Source: Microdon myrmicae (Eukaryota > Arthropoda > Insecta > Diptera > Syrphidae). From it: a stretch of 64,000 nt of DNA. The position numbers and the translations under genes were made by a program. The stretch is from NCBI GenBank assembly GCA_963931805.1, contig OZ007497.1:62430211-62494210 (forward strand), given 5' to 3'. Below are positions 11,744 through 22,745 of the stretch, piece after piece; positions within the stretch are counted from its first letter, which is position 1; each line of letters begins with the position of its first letter. The notes beneath the pieces were generated by a model. The model was given only the letters and a program-made list of their open reading frames with translations. It searched no databases and was not told where the DNA came from.

Positions 11744-14491
11744 TGTGGGGGTTCTTTAAGCATACGCAAGAACCACCCACAATTCCATCCCAACTCCCTT
11801 TGCAAACCTGCAAACATTTCCTTCACCAAGGACATTTAATGCACCTAATGCATTACCTAAAATTCCCTGTAAAGAATTCTCATTATCTATGCATCCAATG
11901 CATCTTCAAAATTCTCTGAAAAAATTCTTTACTACATATGTAGCGGTGCCGCCAAACCCTACGGTCTACTTACCTGAAAAACCCCCATAACTACTACCCA
12001 ACTCCCTTTAGTTTACTAATGCAACAGTATTAGTACCTGCACGCATTTAAAAGATCAAATCTATGATCTTTAAGTCCCTGTAAAGAAAACTTACCTTCAT
12101 GCATTCTCTTCGCATACCATTGCTCCTTAAGATTTCTTTATTAACTTACCAGGAATTTCCAATCAATTTCGGCATCTACGTCGCCAGTCAAATTCCCTTA
12201 GATGAATTCCTGTAAACAAAATAATTCGGATTGCATTCAATGTAATCGTCATGACAGGGACCATAAATATCGCGCCGTCTATTTTCCCAGCCGCGTCATA
12301 TACCTTTTCATACACATTGCCTGGCAACCTTTTTTGTTTGTCTTATCAATAAACAACCCAAGCAGCTGCATATAATTAGCGCAATAGACACCGAAACCAA
12401 ATCCTCCAGCATTTCCTAATGCAAATATGAACCCGGTTTCTATTGCAGCCAGAGATGCCATAAACATCCAATTTGCTTTTAGCACCTTTTTCTCCTAACG
12501 TCGAAAATAGCGACGAGGCATCGTGTAAACAATGACCCGCATTACCAGCGGCGCATGTGGTCATTTTTCCCTATTGTACTTGCCACCTGCCTGTTTTCGA
12601 ACACATGCAACAACATTGAATCTGTTGGATCGCGCACATATACCACTGCGCCACTAGTTACACCCTTAAGAGAAAAGTTTTTCTCTCTCTTCCTTTTTTT
12701 TTCCTTAGCGAAATCATCTCTGCATGAGATGACGATCGCTGAGTCAAATTCCATCCTTCGACCCGAGCGACTTCGCGGCTCCATCGCTACCCTGGTGCGC
12801 ACAGGGAAGCGATAATAAAAAAATTATCGTTTGTGTCGTAGTCTCTGCGAGTCGATATTGAGTGCATATAAATTTAATATTAACGTGTCTTACATAAAAT
12901 TAAAACAATAGGTAAAATTCTAATGTCGATAATTAAAACACAATAAAACAATAGCGGTGATCACCAACCAAATCAGTGCATTTTATTCCGGAGACTACCA
13001 TCAGTGCGTTTTCCTTGATTCTTTGGTGACAATTTTCTGTGAATATTTTGCTGTTTGTCCTGTCGTTGTGTCCGGAGAACAGTTTTCACCAAGAGTGAAT
13101 GATGGAGGAGGAAGTGAATCAAGTACCCATGCTGGTACATACTTCTTTCCGACACATACATGCATTAGAAATTGGAAAACTTATCGGCGCCCATGTCGGC
13201 CAGCGTACCCGGTAGCACACGTTTGTAGCACATTTTCCTGGCTCATCTACAGCCTCGGCAGCCTTTTGTCAAATCGACAAAACCAATGCACGCATCTAGC
13301 GTCTGGCCGCCGTGAATCGAATTTTTCAGCATATAAACATGCATACAAAAAATTCGACCCTTTACGTACAGCAAGATTCAGTACACAATCACCATTGTGT
13401 ACCAGAATTGCTCTTAGCATCAGTTTCCTAATTGCGATGCAGACTATTTGTACAGCTACACCCATGACCACTACGATGTCCTTTGTTCTATCCTCCTGTT
13501 TCAGTTTCGTTCCCCATGACCTTCGCCGCATGAGTAAACAATGGATCATTAGCACTCTAGCTAAGAACGACCCGGAGAGATCCTCTCCAACTCTCCACCA
13601 CACCACCACAGAGAGAAACTTAATGTTTCTCTCAAGGAAAAGAAAACTCACCCTTAGCTGAGAGAGGACTCACCAGAGTCTCTCGAGTTTAATCGCCGAG
13701 TACCTCAATCAGTCGAAATCCAATCACCAATCAGGTCGAGTCGTCTTCCATGCCCCGTAGCGTGCGCACGGTGGTGCGCACACCCCGATTCGTATAAACT
13801 CTCCGCGAGTGCAAAAGATTCTCCTTATTTGTTAAATCCTTAATTCCCCATAAATCCTCTATTAAACGTGCATCAAATAGAACCTATTAATAAATCAATA
13901 AACAGTGCCTTCAGTAAAAAAGTTAAACTGTAATAAAAAGGAGAACTGTTAAGTTCAATTAACTACCGTGGTATTGTAAATGAAAGGAAACAATTGTATT
14001 GAGTAAAGCGGGATGTGTTATAATAATTAAATAAAAATAAAGTCAAATAAAAAGCAGAGTGTTTTATTTTTCTTTTTGGCGAATAGTTGCATTAAGCAGT
14101 AGGACGACTGAGTGCATCTGGATTATTAAGGATTATTTAGTGGGTTGATAAGTAGAGTACGACAAATCATGACAAATAAGTGAAAAGGTGCATTTCCCAC
14201 GCAGAAAATCTGATTTGGTATTCAGAGAGGTGAACATCATTCAAGTGGGTAAAGAATAAATTCCAACAGGATCTGCTATATGAAAGTATACATGTTTATA
14301 ATTTGCGGAGTTTCCTTGTGAAAGGATATATAATATTTAAAAAGAGGAAAGAAAATTAAGAGTGCTTGGATAAAGGTGTGGCAAGTGTACTCATCCAATT
14401 TAGTGAAGTTGGCGATTTGATTAGACGTGAAATAGTGGAATCTTAGAGGACCCGTTCCCGTGCCGGCACAAGTCTAAGATAATATCCTACA
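11744..14491 (+). mobile_element. Solo LTR (outer), TGTGGGGG...CCTACA, TSD GAAG
   Basis: Flanked by GAAG at 11740-11743 and 14492-14495. It starts TGTGGGGGTTCTTTAAG and ends with CCGTGCCGGCAC...CCTACA, the usual 3' end of this family. AATAAA and a GTGTTTTATTT R-like region lie at 14020-14070. The span is 2748 bp because a second LTR (11939-13154) is nested in it; without that LTR and its duplicated CATA it is 1528 bp. It interrupts a minus-strand RT. Open frames inside, including 12957-13661, have no recognisable domain. Confidence 0.88.
11939..13154 (+). mobile_element. Solo LTR (inner, nested), TSD CATA
   Basis: A 1216-bp unit starting TGTAGCGGTGCCGCCAAAC and ending in TTCCGACA, flanked by CATA at 11935-11938 and 13155-13158. 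AATAAA near 12945 is followed by CAGTGCATTTTATT. It landed inside the outer LTR 11744-14491 and is therefore younger than it. Confidence 0.85.
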
Positions 14492-14495
14492 GAAG

Positions 14496-15740
14496 TTATT
14501 AATGCGGTTTCATGCCTCCTTTACAAAGATGCTGTTGAAGTAGACTATAGTGTTATCAGCGTAAACCAACATTGCGGTCTTGGGTGATGGAGGCTGCGGT
14601 ATGTCTGAAGTTTAGAGGAGGTGTAATAATGGTCCAAGAATTGGGCCTTGCGGGACCCCTGCGGTTATATTATATGATTGGGTGAGAGAAGAATTTATAT
14701 TGACCATGAATTTCCTACCAGAGAGGTAGGAAGTGAGAAGTTTGGTTGTGTGGGTATTTAATCCATATATATAGTGCAGCTTGTAAAGCAGTCCTGAGAA
14801 CACAGCCGAATGCTTTAGATATGGCGAGAGGGATACAAACCGGCGGGTTTTGGGTTTGAAGATTAATTGTCACATCGTGCGTTAGTTTTAACAGAGCATG
14901 ACAGGTGGAGTGTGAGAATTTGGGATAATAGCGTTGTCATTAGCAAATGAAAGGAGATTTCGATATATCTTACATTCCAGTATCTTGCTTAATGGGTTTA
15001 ATAACGATATTAGACGATTGTTGCTGGGGTTGTTGGAAGGACTTATTGATAGGGACTATAACTGTGATTTTCCAGTTGTCTGGGAAATGTGATGCGTTAA
15101 TTATGTGGTTGAATAGAACGAGAATAGGGACTAGATTTGACGGGAGAAGTCTTTTGAACAGAAGGTTTGGAATTCCATCTAAGCCTTTTGTTGTTGCGTG
15201 ATGTTATAAATTCGGATAATTTGCTTGCTGTTAGGAACGGGGCATAATCCAGAGGATGTGACACTTTGTTTGTTTCGTTGAGTTTCCCGATTAAAGGAGT
15301 GAAAGATGGGATCATTGTGCGTGAGATGTAGTCATTTACGATAACTTGAAAATTGGAGACCGAGAGGGAGTCGTTTTGTCGATGAGTAGATATCTACGAA
15401 TTTTAGGAAAAAATCTATCATTGATTTAGTAGAATTGGAGATACGTGTTAGCTGTAATGGCCAGTCCGCGTAAATATATGGATGGAGTAGAAGGAGTGCT
15501 AGAAGTTGGCAACCGTATTTATTGCAGTTAGTGTCGTTGTCGAATGTCGAACATTCCAGTCTCCTCCTATTATGAAAAGTGCAGGAAGAGACTGTTGGAT
15601 TATTTCAGTGAAGTCGGAACTAGGGAAGTTTGGTTCCCGAGAAGGGTGAATGTATATCGACGACAGTACAAGCACTTTGTTGCTTCTGCAGAAAATTTTA
15701 ACTGTCATGTACTCAATATAATTTATATAGGTGAACATAA
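14496..15740 (-). pseudogene. Jockey-like ORF2: endonuclease end and RT core
   Basis: The minus strand gives IIGGDWNVRHS near 15560 (endonuclease GDWN), then ASKLSEFITSRNNKRL and KPSVQKTSP near 15200, LTSYLSGRKFMVN and NITAGVPQGPILG near 14720-14630 (RT block with VPQG), and a YADN box near 14560 where YADD is expected. Stops split it into several frames. It continues at 10960-11743 across the nested LTRs. Confidence 0.82.
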
Positions 15741-16450
15741 TTTCGGAAATTTGAAATTTCTTATGTTTTAGGATTCCGGTAGCTCCACGAGATCCAGTGA
15801 TGCACGAATTATAAACAAGTGTGTAATTGGGGAGAGATATTCGGGAATTTTGTTTAAGTCACGTTTCCAAGAGGACGAGGATATCTGAAGAAAATTTATC
15901 AACGAACAACCGGAGGTGTTGTCTCGAATTGGAATATATATACTCTGCATTGAGGAAAATTATGGTTAATTAGCCATTGAGGGAAAGGTTGCATGAAGTT
16001 ATAAGAGATAAAATCTGACCTTTTGTTTCCATTTCTGAGCTGTCTTTCAGTGCGGGCAACATCTTCTGTAAGTTACTTATGTATCCTGTCATATCCAGAT
16101 TAAAATCGTTACAGTTGAATTGGTGATGTTTTGTCTGTTATGGGAATCTTTGACAACTTATGACATTCCCGAACTTATAGAATATGTTGATTGAGGTAAT
16201 GCTGTTTTGGTTGGCGAAGGTTTTTTCTGTGCCATGTGTGTTGTTCGCTTTTGGAGAGTACTTAGCTTATAAGAACAATGCGCGAAGTTAGCAGAGTGGG
16301 GTCCTCCGTATTTAGAGCCTGCCACTGTGATTTCCTTCGTTGTAAAGGATCCATCGGGGTTTGTTGTTTGAATTGTTCCTGGTTCCAACCCACTCCTTCA
16401 TCGATACCTTAAACAATCATAAGATACCCTACTGAAATTATGCTTAAGCA
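15741..16450 (-). pseudogene. Jockey-like element, upstream ORF2/ORF1 region
   Basis: Short minus-strand frames (16158-16388: TNPDGSFTTKEITVAGSKYG; 15768-15950) lie 5' of the endonuclease at 15740 on the same strand. No zinc knuckle is recognised. Assigned by position only. Confidence 0.4.
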
Positions 16451-18157
16451 TACTCCTTGAATTATTTATCTTAACCCAGGTTTCCACCTTTAAGATGCAA
16501 TGTTGTTAATTGTCGAGTAAGAAGGTGATGTTGTATTTGCAAGTGGTTTGTTCAGGGAGCGTGTCTCCTAGTCCTTAAAAGGAAAATGGATCTCTATAGA
16601 CCGGTCCTGAAAAACGTCCTACAAATGGTCGTCGCCGTGCTTCCTCATATACCTGAGGGAAGAGCAACGTCCTGTTGTCGGTTGTGGTTACCCTGACTCT
16701 TGTTCTGGCTTTCGCAAGCCCTTGTCTCCGCTGGGATTTGTCGAAATATTTGGGGGTTTTGGAAAAAATGAAAGATCAATTTTCTTACTGTAAACTTTTA
16801 TTGGTCAGCTCCTCCTTGACTTGAATATCAGTTGGATCCTATGTGTACAGTTTTATAAGGCATGCGGAATACTTTAGTACTGCATCAATTTTTAGTGTTG
16901 AATTTTAATATTGAATTTTAAGATTGAATTTACTGGACTTATTCTGGATACTTAATACTCACCCGAACCTGGATACTGAGTGTGGGATACTGATCTCTGT
17001 TCCTTTTCTGTTCCTTTATAGAGAGAAACAAATCGAGATTTGTATCTCGAAAATGCAAAATTTCATACAAAAATTCCGATTTTGGTATCCTGAGTGAGAT
17101 GCTCAGTGTTTATTTAAGATAAGAATTCAGTTTCCTGAATTCTTATGAAACTATTGTGCAGATGTGGATGTGTAAAGGGATTCTGGTTTTTGTTTGTTCA
17201 ATTTGTTAGGAACTTTTCCAGATTGAGATAACGTATCTCTGGATTTTGAATTTTAATGATGCCGTGGGGCAAATGTAAAACGATAAACGAATATATGATT
17301 CGTTTATTGTGAATTTTGATTTTCATTTGGATTTTAAATTAAATTATGCCGTGGGGGCAAATGTTAAGCGATAAACGGATGTTTGATTCGTTTATTGCTA
17401 ATTTTGTATTTGGTTTGGGTTTTTTAGGGTTTTAATTAGTTTTTAGATTTTACTGTAATATTGCTGGGATTTGGATGTAGGAATGGAGGAAAAAGGTGGT
17501 AGGGCTTTTTAGAGCCATACAGTGATAGAGGAAATGCACCCGCAAATTCTTCTTCGGCTTCGGCTTACAATATCCCCGTAATTGATGGATTGTTTGTTGA
17601 AAAATGTCTGATTGCCGGATTCAAAACGCTTTGTATTTCAAAAGAGGTATTTTATGTAATTCCAGACGGATGAAATCCCATGAAATACTTTCCTGTAGGG
17701 ATCGACATAAGTTGAATTTGGAATCCAATTTACACACCTTCATTCAAATACAATAAATGCTGCAAATAACCTTCTCTTCTGAAGTAGTACACGTTATTGA
17801 AGACTTACACTTCCTCTGCTTTATTAAACTTTTGTATTTAAATTATAATAACAAAATTATTTTGACATGTGCACTTCACACACTTTCACTAACTCTACGA
17901 ACGTCCGTTTAATTTCAGTTCCGGACAGATCCCGAATTTTTCTGTTACAAGCTCCTCATTGATCCACGCTGGATCAATATGTCTTACAATTAATGGTGGT
18001 GGTTTCAACTATACATGCTGAAAAGCGAAGAATTCAAGTTCATTTATGAGAAAGTTTTTCTACCGCCCTGGTATGATCCATTAAAGTGGTTGTTGTGATG
18101 GAGGTCGAAGATCCTCTTGTGTTTGTGGTGAAATTGTGGTGGCCTAAGGCACTTTTC
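16451..18157. other. Unassigned region with a duplicated palindromic segment
   Basis: No gene or known element is recognised. A segment containing GATAAACG...CGTTTATTG occurs twice, at 17262-17325 and 17346-17405, each preceded by ATGCCGTGGGG(G)CAAATG. Each copy contains an inverted repeat (AAACGAAT/ATTCGTTT and a degraded form). Confidence 0.5.
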
Positions 18158-18470
18158 ATCATCATCATCATCATCATCGACACTACAACCGGGATCCGGT
18201 CTTGGCTGTATTTAGCAAACCTCTCCACCGATATCCAGTCCATATCCGAGACTTGTTAAATTCTGGCCTTGCGCCAGTCTTTTTCGGGATGTTGCTGCAT
18301 GCATGGGTTCACTACTTGGTGGATGCCAAAGTAGCTGTCCAGGGGTATCACGTGGAGACTGCATGTCAACTTGGATTGAACTGGGACAAGGATCGTCCTG
18401 GCCTTCGCCGAGTTGAAAGCAGAGACTTTGCCTTGTATGTTCGTCCCAACCCCCCCCCCCCCCCCCCCCC
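18158..18470 (-). mobile_element. RTE-derived non-autonomous element
   Basis: Minus strand: a segment matching sequence 5' of the RTE endonuclease at 46330-46560 (CGGCGAAGGCCAGGACGATC, TTGACATGCAGTCT, CAGCTACTTTGGCA). It then joins the SINE-type tail (TTTGCTAAATACAGCCAAG, GGTTGTAGTG) and (GAT)n at 18158-18180. It has the LINE 5' end and a shared 3' tail without ORF2. A pure C run (about 18452-18477) lies at its 5' end. The LTR at 18548 follows. Confidence 0.65.
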
Positions 18471-19373
18471 CCCCCGAAGTCAGCTCTATACATCTCATAT
18501 ATACGTTTCCGTGGTAACTAAAAATGAACCGCTGCGTTTAACGACACTGTGGGGGTTCTTTAAGGCTTGCCCGAAGAACCACCCATCGTCCTATTCCCAA
18601 CTCCCTTATAACAACCTGCAATAAATTACCGATCATAGCCTCTTACCTGCATAAGAGCGGTACAAAGCTCTCCTTCAATCATTTCTTATCTGAAATATAA
18701 ATCCACGGCAAGATCATCATTTTGGCATGGCATCATGCGATATCAATCATCCCAAACCATTCTGATTCATCCGTTACGAATCATTTAGGAACCCGATAGG
18801 TTCCTCTGGGCGGCAACATGCTTATTATTACACAGCAATTCCGCTGTGTTTGCTCTTTTCCGGGAACCGGTGGTTCCACGATCAAGCCATAGCAAGTCGG
18901 TTGCTTGTATAGCTGCATGACTGATTGCATGATCCGTCGCCTTATCGAGGAACGATCATCGCATCGGTCATGTCTAATGATTTGCTGTCTAAACAACGAT
19001 CTGCACGATCACATGGAAGTACTTCCAATCAAACCGAACCGATTTCTCATTGGCCACCACTGGGACGAAATATCGGATTTGTTTTCTACCACAGTGGAGG
19101 GGAATCCACCCCAGTGCGGCTGGCTATATGATTCGTCCCCATGGTTCAGGGAGTCAGGTCTTAACCACTGCTGCGTGCACACGCGAAAAAGTTTCAACAA
19201 TCATCCCTCGCCGTGTACACACAAGACGAGGAGTCAGATTTTAACCGCCCAACTGTACGCACGTGCCGCAGTCGTACAGTTTCGGAGTCCAGTTTCACGT
19301 TCTAAGTGTGCGCATCAGTTAAAGTAGTGTCAGTCCAATTGCCCGCGTTTCAATATATTCATCCCTGATACAT

Positions 19374-19574
19374 CATCATCATCATCGGCACTACAACCGG
19401 GAACCGGTCTTGGCCTTATTTAGCAAGTCCTGAGGCTTGTTAAATTTTCCATAATGATTTGTTTTTTCCGGGCAAGGTCATTAGTCTTGCGCCAGAGGCT
19501 CCTCGAAGAGGAATCGAACCCCAGTCTCCCGCTTGACAGGCGGGTATACTAACCACTATACTATCGAGAAGCCA
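19374..19574 (-). mobile_element. tRNA-Asp-derived SINE, complete copy
   Basis: Flanked by 13-bp direct repeats ATCCC(T/C)GATACAT at 19361-19373 and 19575-19587. On the minus strand it starts with a tRNA-Asp-like head (A box TAGTATAGTGG, anticodon loop CTGTCAA with GTC, exact B box GGTTCGATTCC), then a body (GCGCAAGACTAATGACC, TTGCCCGGAAAAAACAAATC, CTTGCTAAATAAGGCC) and a (GAT)n tail. The head folds as a tRNA with a T-stem mismatch, so it is a SINE head, not a working tRNA. It is inserted in the LTR at 18548-21127. Confidence 0.9.
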
Positions 19575-19588
19575 ATCCCCGATACATA

Positions 19589-20728
19589 TCTGGCGGTTTT
19601 ATTCGTAAGTGTCACTGCTGACCGAGGTTGGGGTGTTCCGCCGAACACCGTTCGCAAACCAAAAAGAAATACACTGGAGCGAATACAGTCATAAATGATA
19701 CACGGAGAAGTGGTTTTCGAATTTTTATTTATTGTTTCTATTTAATTTCGTAAATCACTACATAGGGTTTTTAATTAATTTGGCTTATGTGACACTCGCT
19801 ATTTAATTACACACGCGCAATTTACGAAATGCACACTCGATTGTCACAAACTTATCGGCATCTAACAATCGCGATTTAATTACACGTACTTTTTTTGGAT
19901 TAAAAACGCGCGGACCGACCTCCTCGTAGGGTTCCTCTCTGTTCGACTATTCGATATAGACTAACTGTCTCTATCTTTAAAATCCCATTCGAACTTCTCA
20001 TCCCCACATCTGCAAAAGAAAATTTCCCATCCAATCTGCAAAGAAAATGTTCCCATCATCAATCCATCATTCTCCTTTCCGTCATCGTTATCGGAATCTT
20101 GTTCCTTTGTTTGACCACCGATCGTACCGGCGCTTAATTTCCGATCTTTTCCTGGGATTTGTTTATGTTCCCCATCTGGCCCAAGACAACGAGGTTCTTG
20201 CTCTCTTCAGATGGGTACAAAGGAACCGTGGGATCGGTATAGTTTCTTTGTTAGCATTTCCAAATCGTAAACATCTAACGAGCGATCTACGTTAAGATGT
20301 TTATGATTGCATGACTGTTGGTCGGCGGCGAGTCGCTATCCTTTATTTGCACAAGTGTGCCTTTTAGGTTTTGGGTCATGCTGGGAATTTAGGTGCTAAT
20401 TGCTATTAGCTACCAGCGGAGATATTCGTTGTTCGGTTTGTTTACCGAAGAGCGCGTTTAATGGGTGCAATGCATTGATGCTTTGAATGGGTGCGTTGGC
20501 TTGGATGCGTTGAATTCAATATTAGAGACTTTTGAACATTTAGTTCGATTGATTTCTGCTATTGAATTCAATGTTGGGGTGTGAAATGTTAGTTTCTGTT
20601 TCAGGTGGGATTAAGGACTTTTGGGACACGTGTCTGTGGGCACGTGTGATGGATAAAGGTGAGTATGTCCCTTGGCGGAAAGGACATCTCATCCTATAGT
20701 TGATTGTGTGTTTCGTAGAACCGCCACA
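19589..20728 (-). mobile_element. Inverted LTR nested in the outer LTR
   Basis: Read on the minus strand it starts TGTGGCGGTTCTACG at 20728, has AATAAA followed by an R-like CCAGTGTATTTCTTTT near 19650-19740, and ends near 19589. The 3' end reads CCGCCAGA rather than a clean CA. Flanks are CATA (19585-19588) and CATG (20729-20732), a one-mismatch pair. It abuts the right SINE target repeat. Confidence 0.65.
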
Positions 20729-21131
20729 CATGCAGTCGAAAATCGATTTCAAACGCGGTAAATGAACGGGCGAGCAGTAACAAATTATATCCGAGTGTAA
20801 TTAGAACAATTAATTGTCAAAGTAAGTGACGAGTAGAACTGATTAATGTGACTGGATCTCTATTGGTGTGTAATACGTTCCAGTCCCCCATCAAGATGTT
20901 TAATTAAATGCATGCGAGCCATGTATGGAATGTACGAAGAGTGGATTAAATAAAGAAAACTTAGTCACAGAAGTCCCACAGTGTGTTTTATTTCTCGGAC
21001 TTACCGCATTTGTTTTACGTGTCATTCCTGTTTGGTCGGCGAACAATCTTCATTGAACTTCAAGTGATGGTAAAGATAGAAGTGAACCCCGTGCAGTACG
21101 CCTGCACACAATACTTCTACCACCACAACAC

Positions 21132-21452
21132 CACTGACTTCCCTGCACCACTGCATATCTTTTCAACATATACGAAACAAATCACAAACACTGTCTTTAT
21201 ATTGCGTCCTCCTGTATTTATTTACCAACAGGCAGTCGAAGCAGCGGATTTATTATTCGATCAAGCGAATCTGAGTGACACTCTCACCGTACTCGTTGAC
21301 TTCAACGGTTTTGTACTACAGTAGAATCCCCGTCAGTTCACCATCTAAAAAGAAACAGCGTTTGCCAACGGGTTAACTATCATCTTTATCAAGTTAGTGA
21401 CATTATAAATTACATGTAACGAAGACAGCTGACTCGTCGCGAGCTGATACCC
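21132..21452. other. Intronic sequence between two LTRs
   Basis: A plus-strand frame crosses this stretch (YQQAVEAADLLFDQANLSDT) but starts inside the upstream LTR and has no recognised homologue. Nothing else is seen. Confidence 0.4.
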
Positions 21453-22741
21453 TGTGGCGGTTCCCTTGAACGCCGCCAACCATCTTCCCATTACCTAGGT
21501 AAAAACCCCCATCTAGGGCATACAACCTGAATAAAAAAAAGGACCGTGGCAGTTCCATTGAACGCCACTACTTACCTTACAGGTACAAAAGGTAACAGTT
21601 TCCTAAAATACCTAAAAAGCATGTACTTACCTTCCATGCCATACCTGTAGAAAAACCTGTGAAACATTAATTTTCGCTGATGTGAAATTCCAGCGGCAAC
21701 AAATCTTATATTTTCAAAGCAATTTGGTTTAACAGGCAAGCAACCAATATTGCCCGTGCAATATCTACACGATATTCTTTTGCCCGCCAGCTGCACACCA
21801 GCAGGAAAAGTGTATCTTGCCTTGGCACAGCATGCCCACCTCGATCGATCACCCAACCGACTGATACCTGAGGACATCCGGCTGGCGCCCTGGCAGTCGA
21901 ATTCGCAAATGGAAATTTACCATCAGAATGCGACTGCGAGCATATACCCGTGAAATGTACACGATCAGCAATAATGCTTTACGCAGTCGTTGATCGTGTA
22001 AATATTTCAACCCCCTTTTTGCGTTGAGATACTCCCACCTGTTGCGAACATTTAAATAGGATGTACGCTGTGTCTGCATACTTGCGGATACACACGACGA
22101 ACAGCAAAAGCAATCGTCGTGTGTGTGTTTCAACCCCTTTTGTGTTGAGCAAAACGTAAAAGGGTAAAATTACCAAATATGGTCATCGAAGCGATGATGG
22201 AATATGTGGTATTCTGTCGCTTCGATGAGCGTAATCAATCGCGATTGCGATTCCGTGAGGACAGGTTGCGCCCTCACGTTAATTCACATCCCTCGTGGGA
22301 CGTCCCAAGGGATCTATTTAAATAGTCTGAAAGTGCGGTTCATGGAGTCCGGCGAGGAGCTAGTAACAAATGTGTATAGTGTCCCAAAACGAACTATTGT
22401 ATCTACTTTGAGTTTTATTTAAAAGCTGGATTGTTTAAGATAACCTATGTGTATTGTGTACCAAAACGAACTATGGTACCTACATTGAGTTTCATTTGAA
22501 AGTTAATTGTTTAAAATAACAAATGTGTATTGTGTACCGAAACGAACTATTGTACCTACTTTGGGTTTTATTTGAAAGTTGGAACGTTTAACTTAAAATA
22601 GTGAATAAAAACAAGAATGAATAGAAAGCAGTCTGCGTTTTAGTTCGGTGAACCAGAGGACTAAAGAAGACGTTGGACACGCGTGGTGAACCTGTGCCCC
22701 CGTGGCACCCGGTATTTCTGCCATACCACGTAAACACCACA
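21453..22741 (+). mobile_element. Solo LTR, TSD ACCC
   Basis: A 1289-bp unit starting TGTGGCGGTTCCCTTGAACG and ending CACGTAAACACCACA, flanked by ACCC at 21449-21452 and 22742-22745. AATAAAAAC near 22600 precedes the R-like segment. A tandem-like repeat of GTGTATTGTGTACC...AACGAACTATTGTACC lies at 22370-22560. It is the same subfamily as the inverted copy at 40215-41593, sharing GGTGCCAC...GGTATTT-GCCATACCACGTAAA at the 3' end. Confidence 0.9.
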
Positions 22742-22745
22742 ACCC

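Larger units (their letters stand above)
18548..21127 (+). mobile_element. Solo LTR (outer), TSD ACAC, holding two nested insertions
   Basis: Starts TGTGGGGGTTCTTTAAGG with the inverted GAAGAACC, ends CTACCACCACA, and is flanked by ACAC at 18544-18547 and 21128-21131. The family poly(A) signal is near 20948 (AATAAAG), followed by CAGTGTGTTTTATTT, and a GTGAACCCCGTGCAG block lies near 21080. Total 2580 bp; removing the SINE with its duplication (214 bp) and the inverted LTR with its duplication (about 1144 bp) leaves about 1220 bp, close to other solo LTRs. Confidence 0.85.

Noticed and set aside
12957..13661. A 234-codon reading frame, the second longest in the window
   Set aside because: It crosses the boundary between the inner and outer nested LTRs (13154), so it cannot be an old gene; its latter part is repeated as LTR sequence at 25327-25668.
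18212..18493. Minus-strand frame with a poly-Gly stretch
   Set aside because: The Gly run is translation of the C homopolymer; the rest is non-coding RTE 5' sequence.
19502..19573. A tRNA-Asp gene on the minus strand
   Set aside because: A/B boxes and a GTC anticodon loop are present, but the T-stem has a mismatch, and the unit continues directly into a SINE body and (GAT)n tail with 13-bp target repeats.
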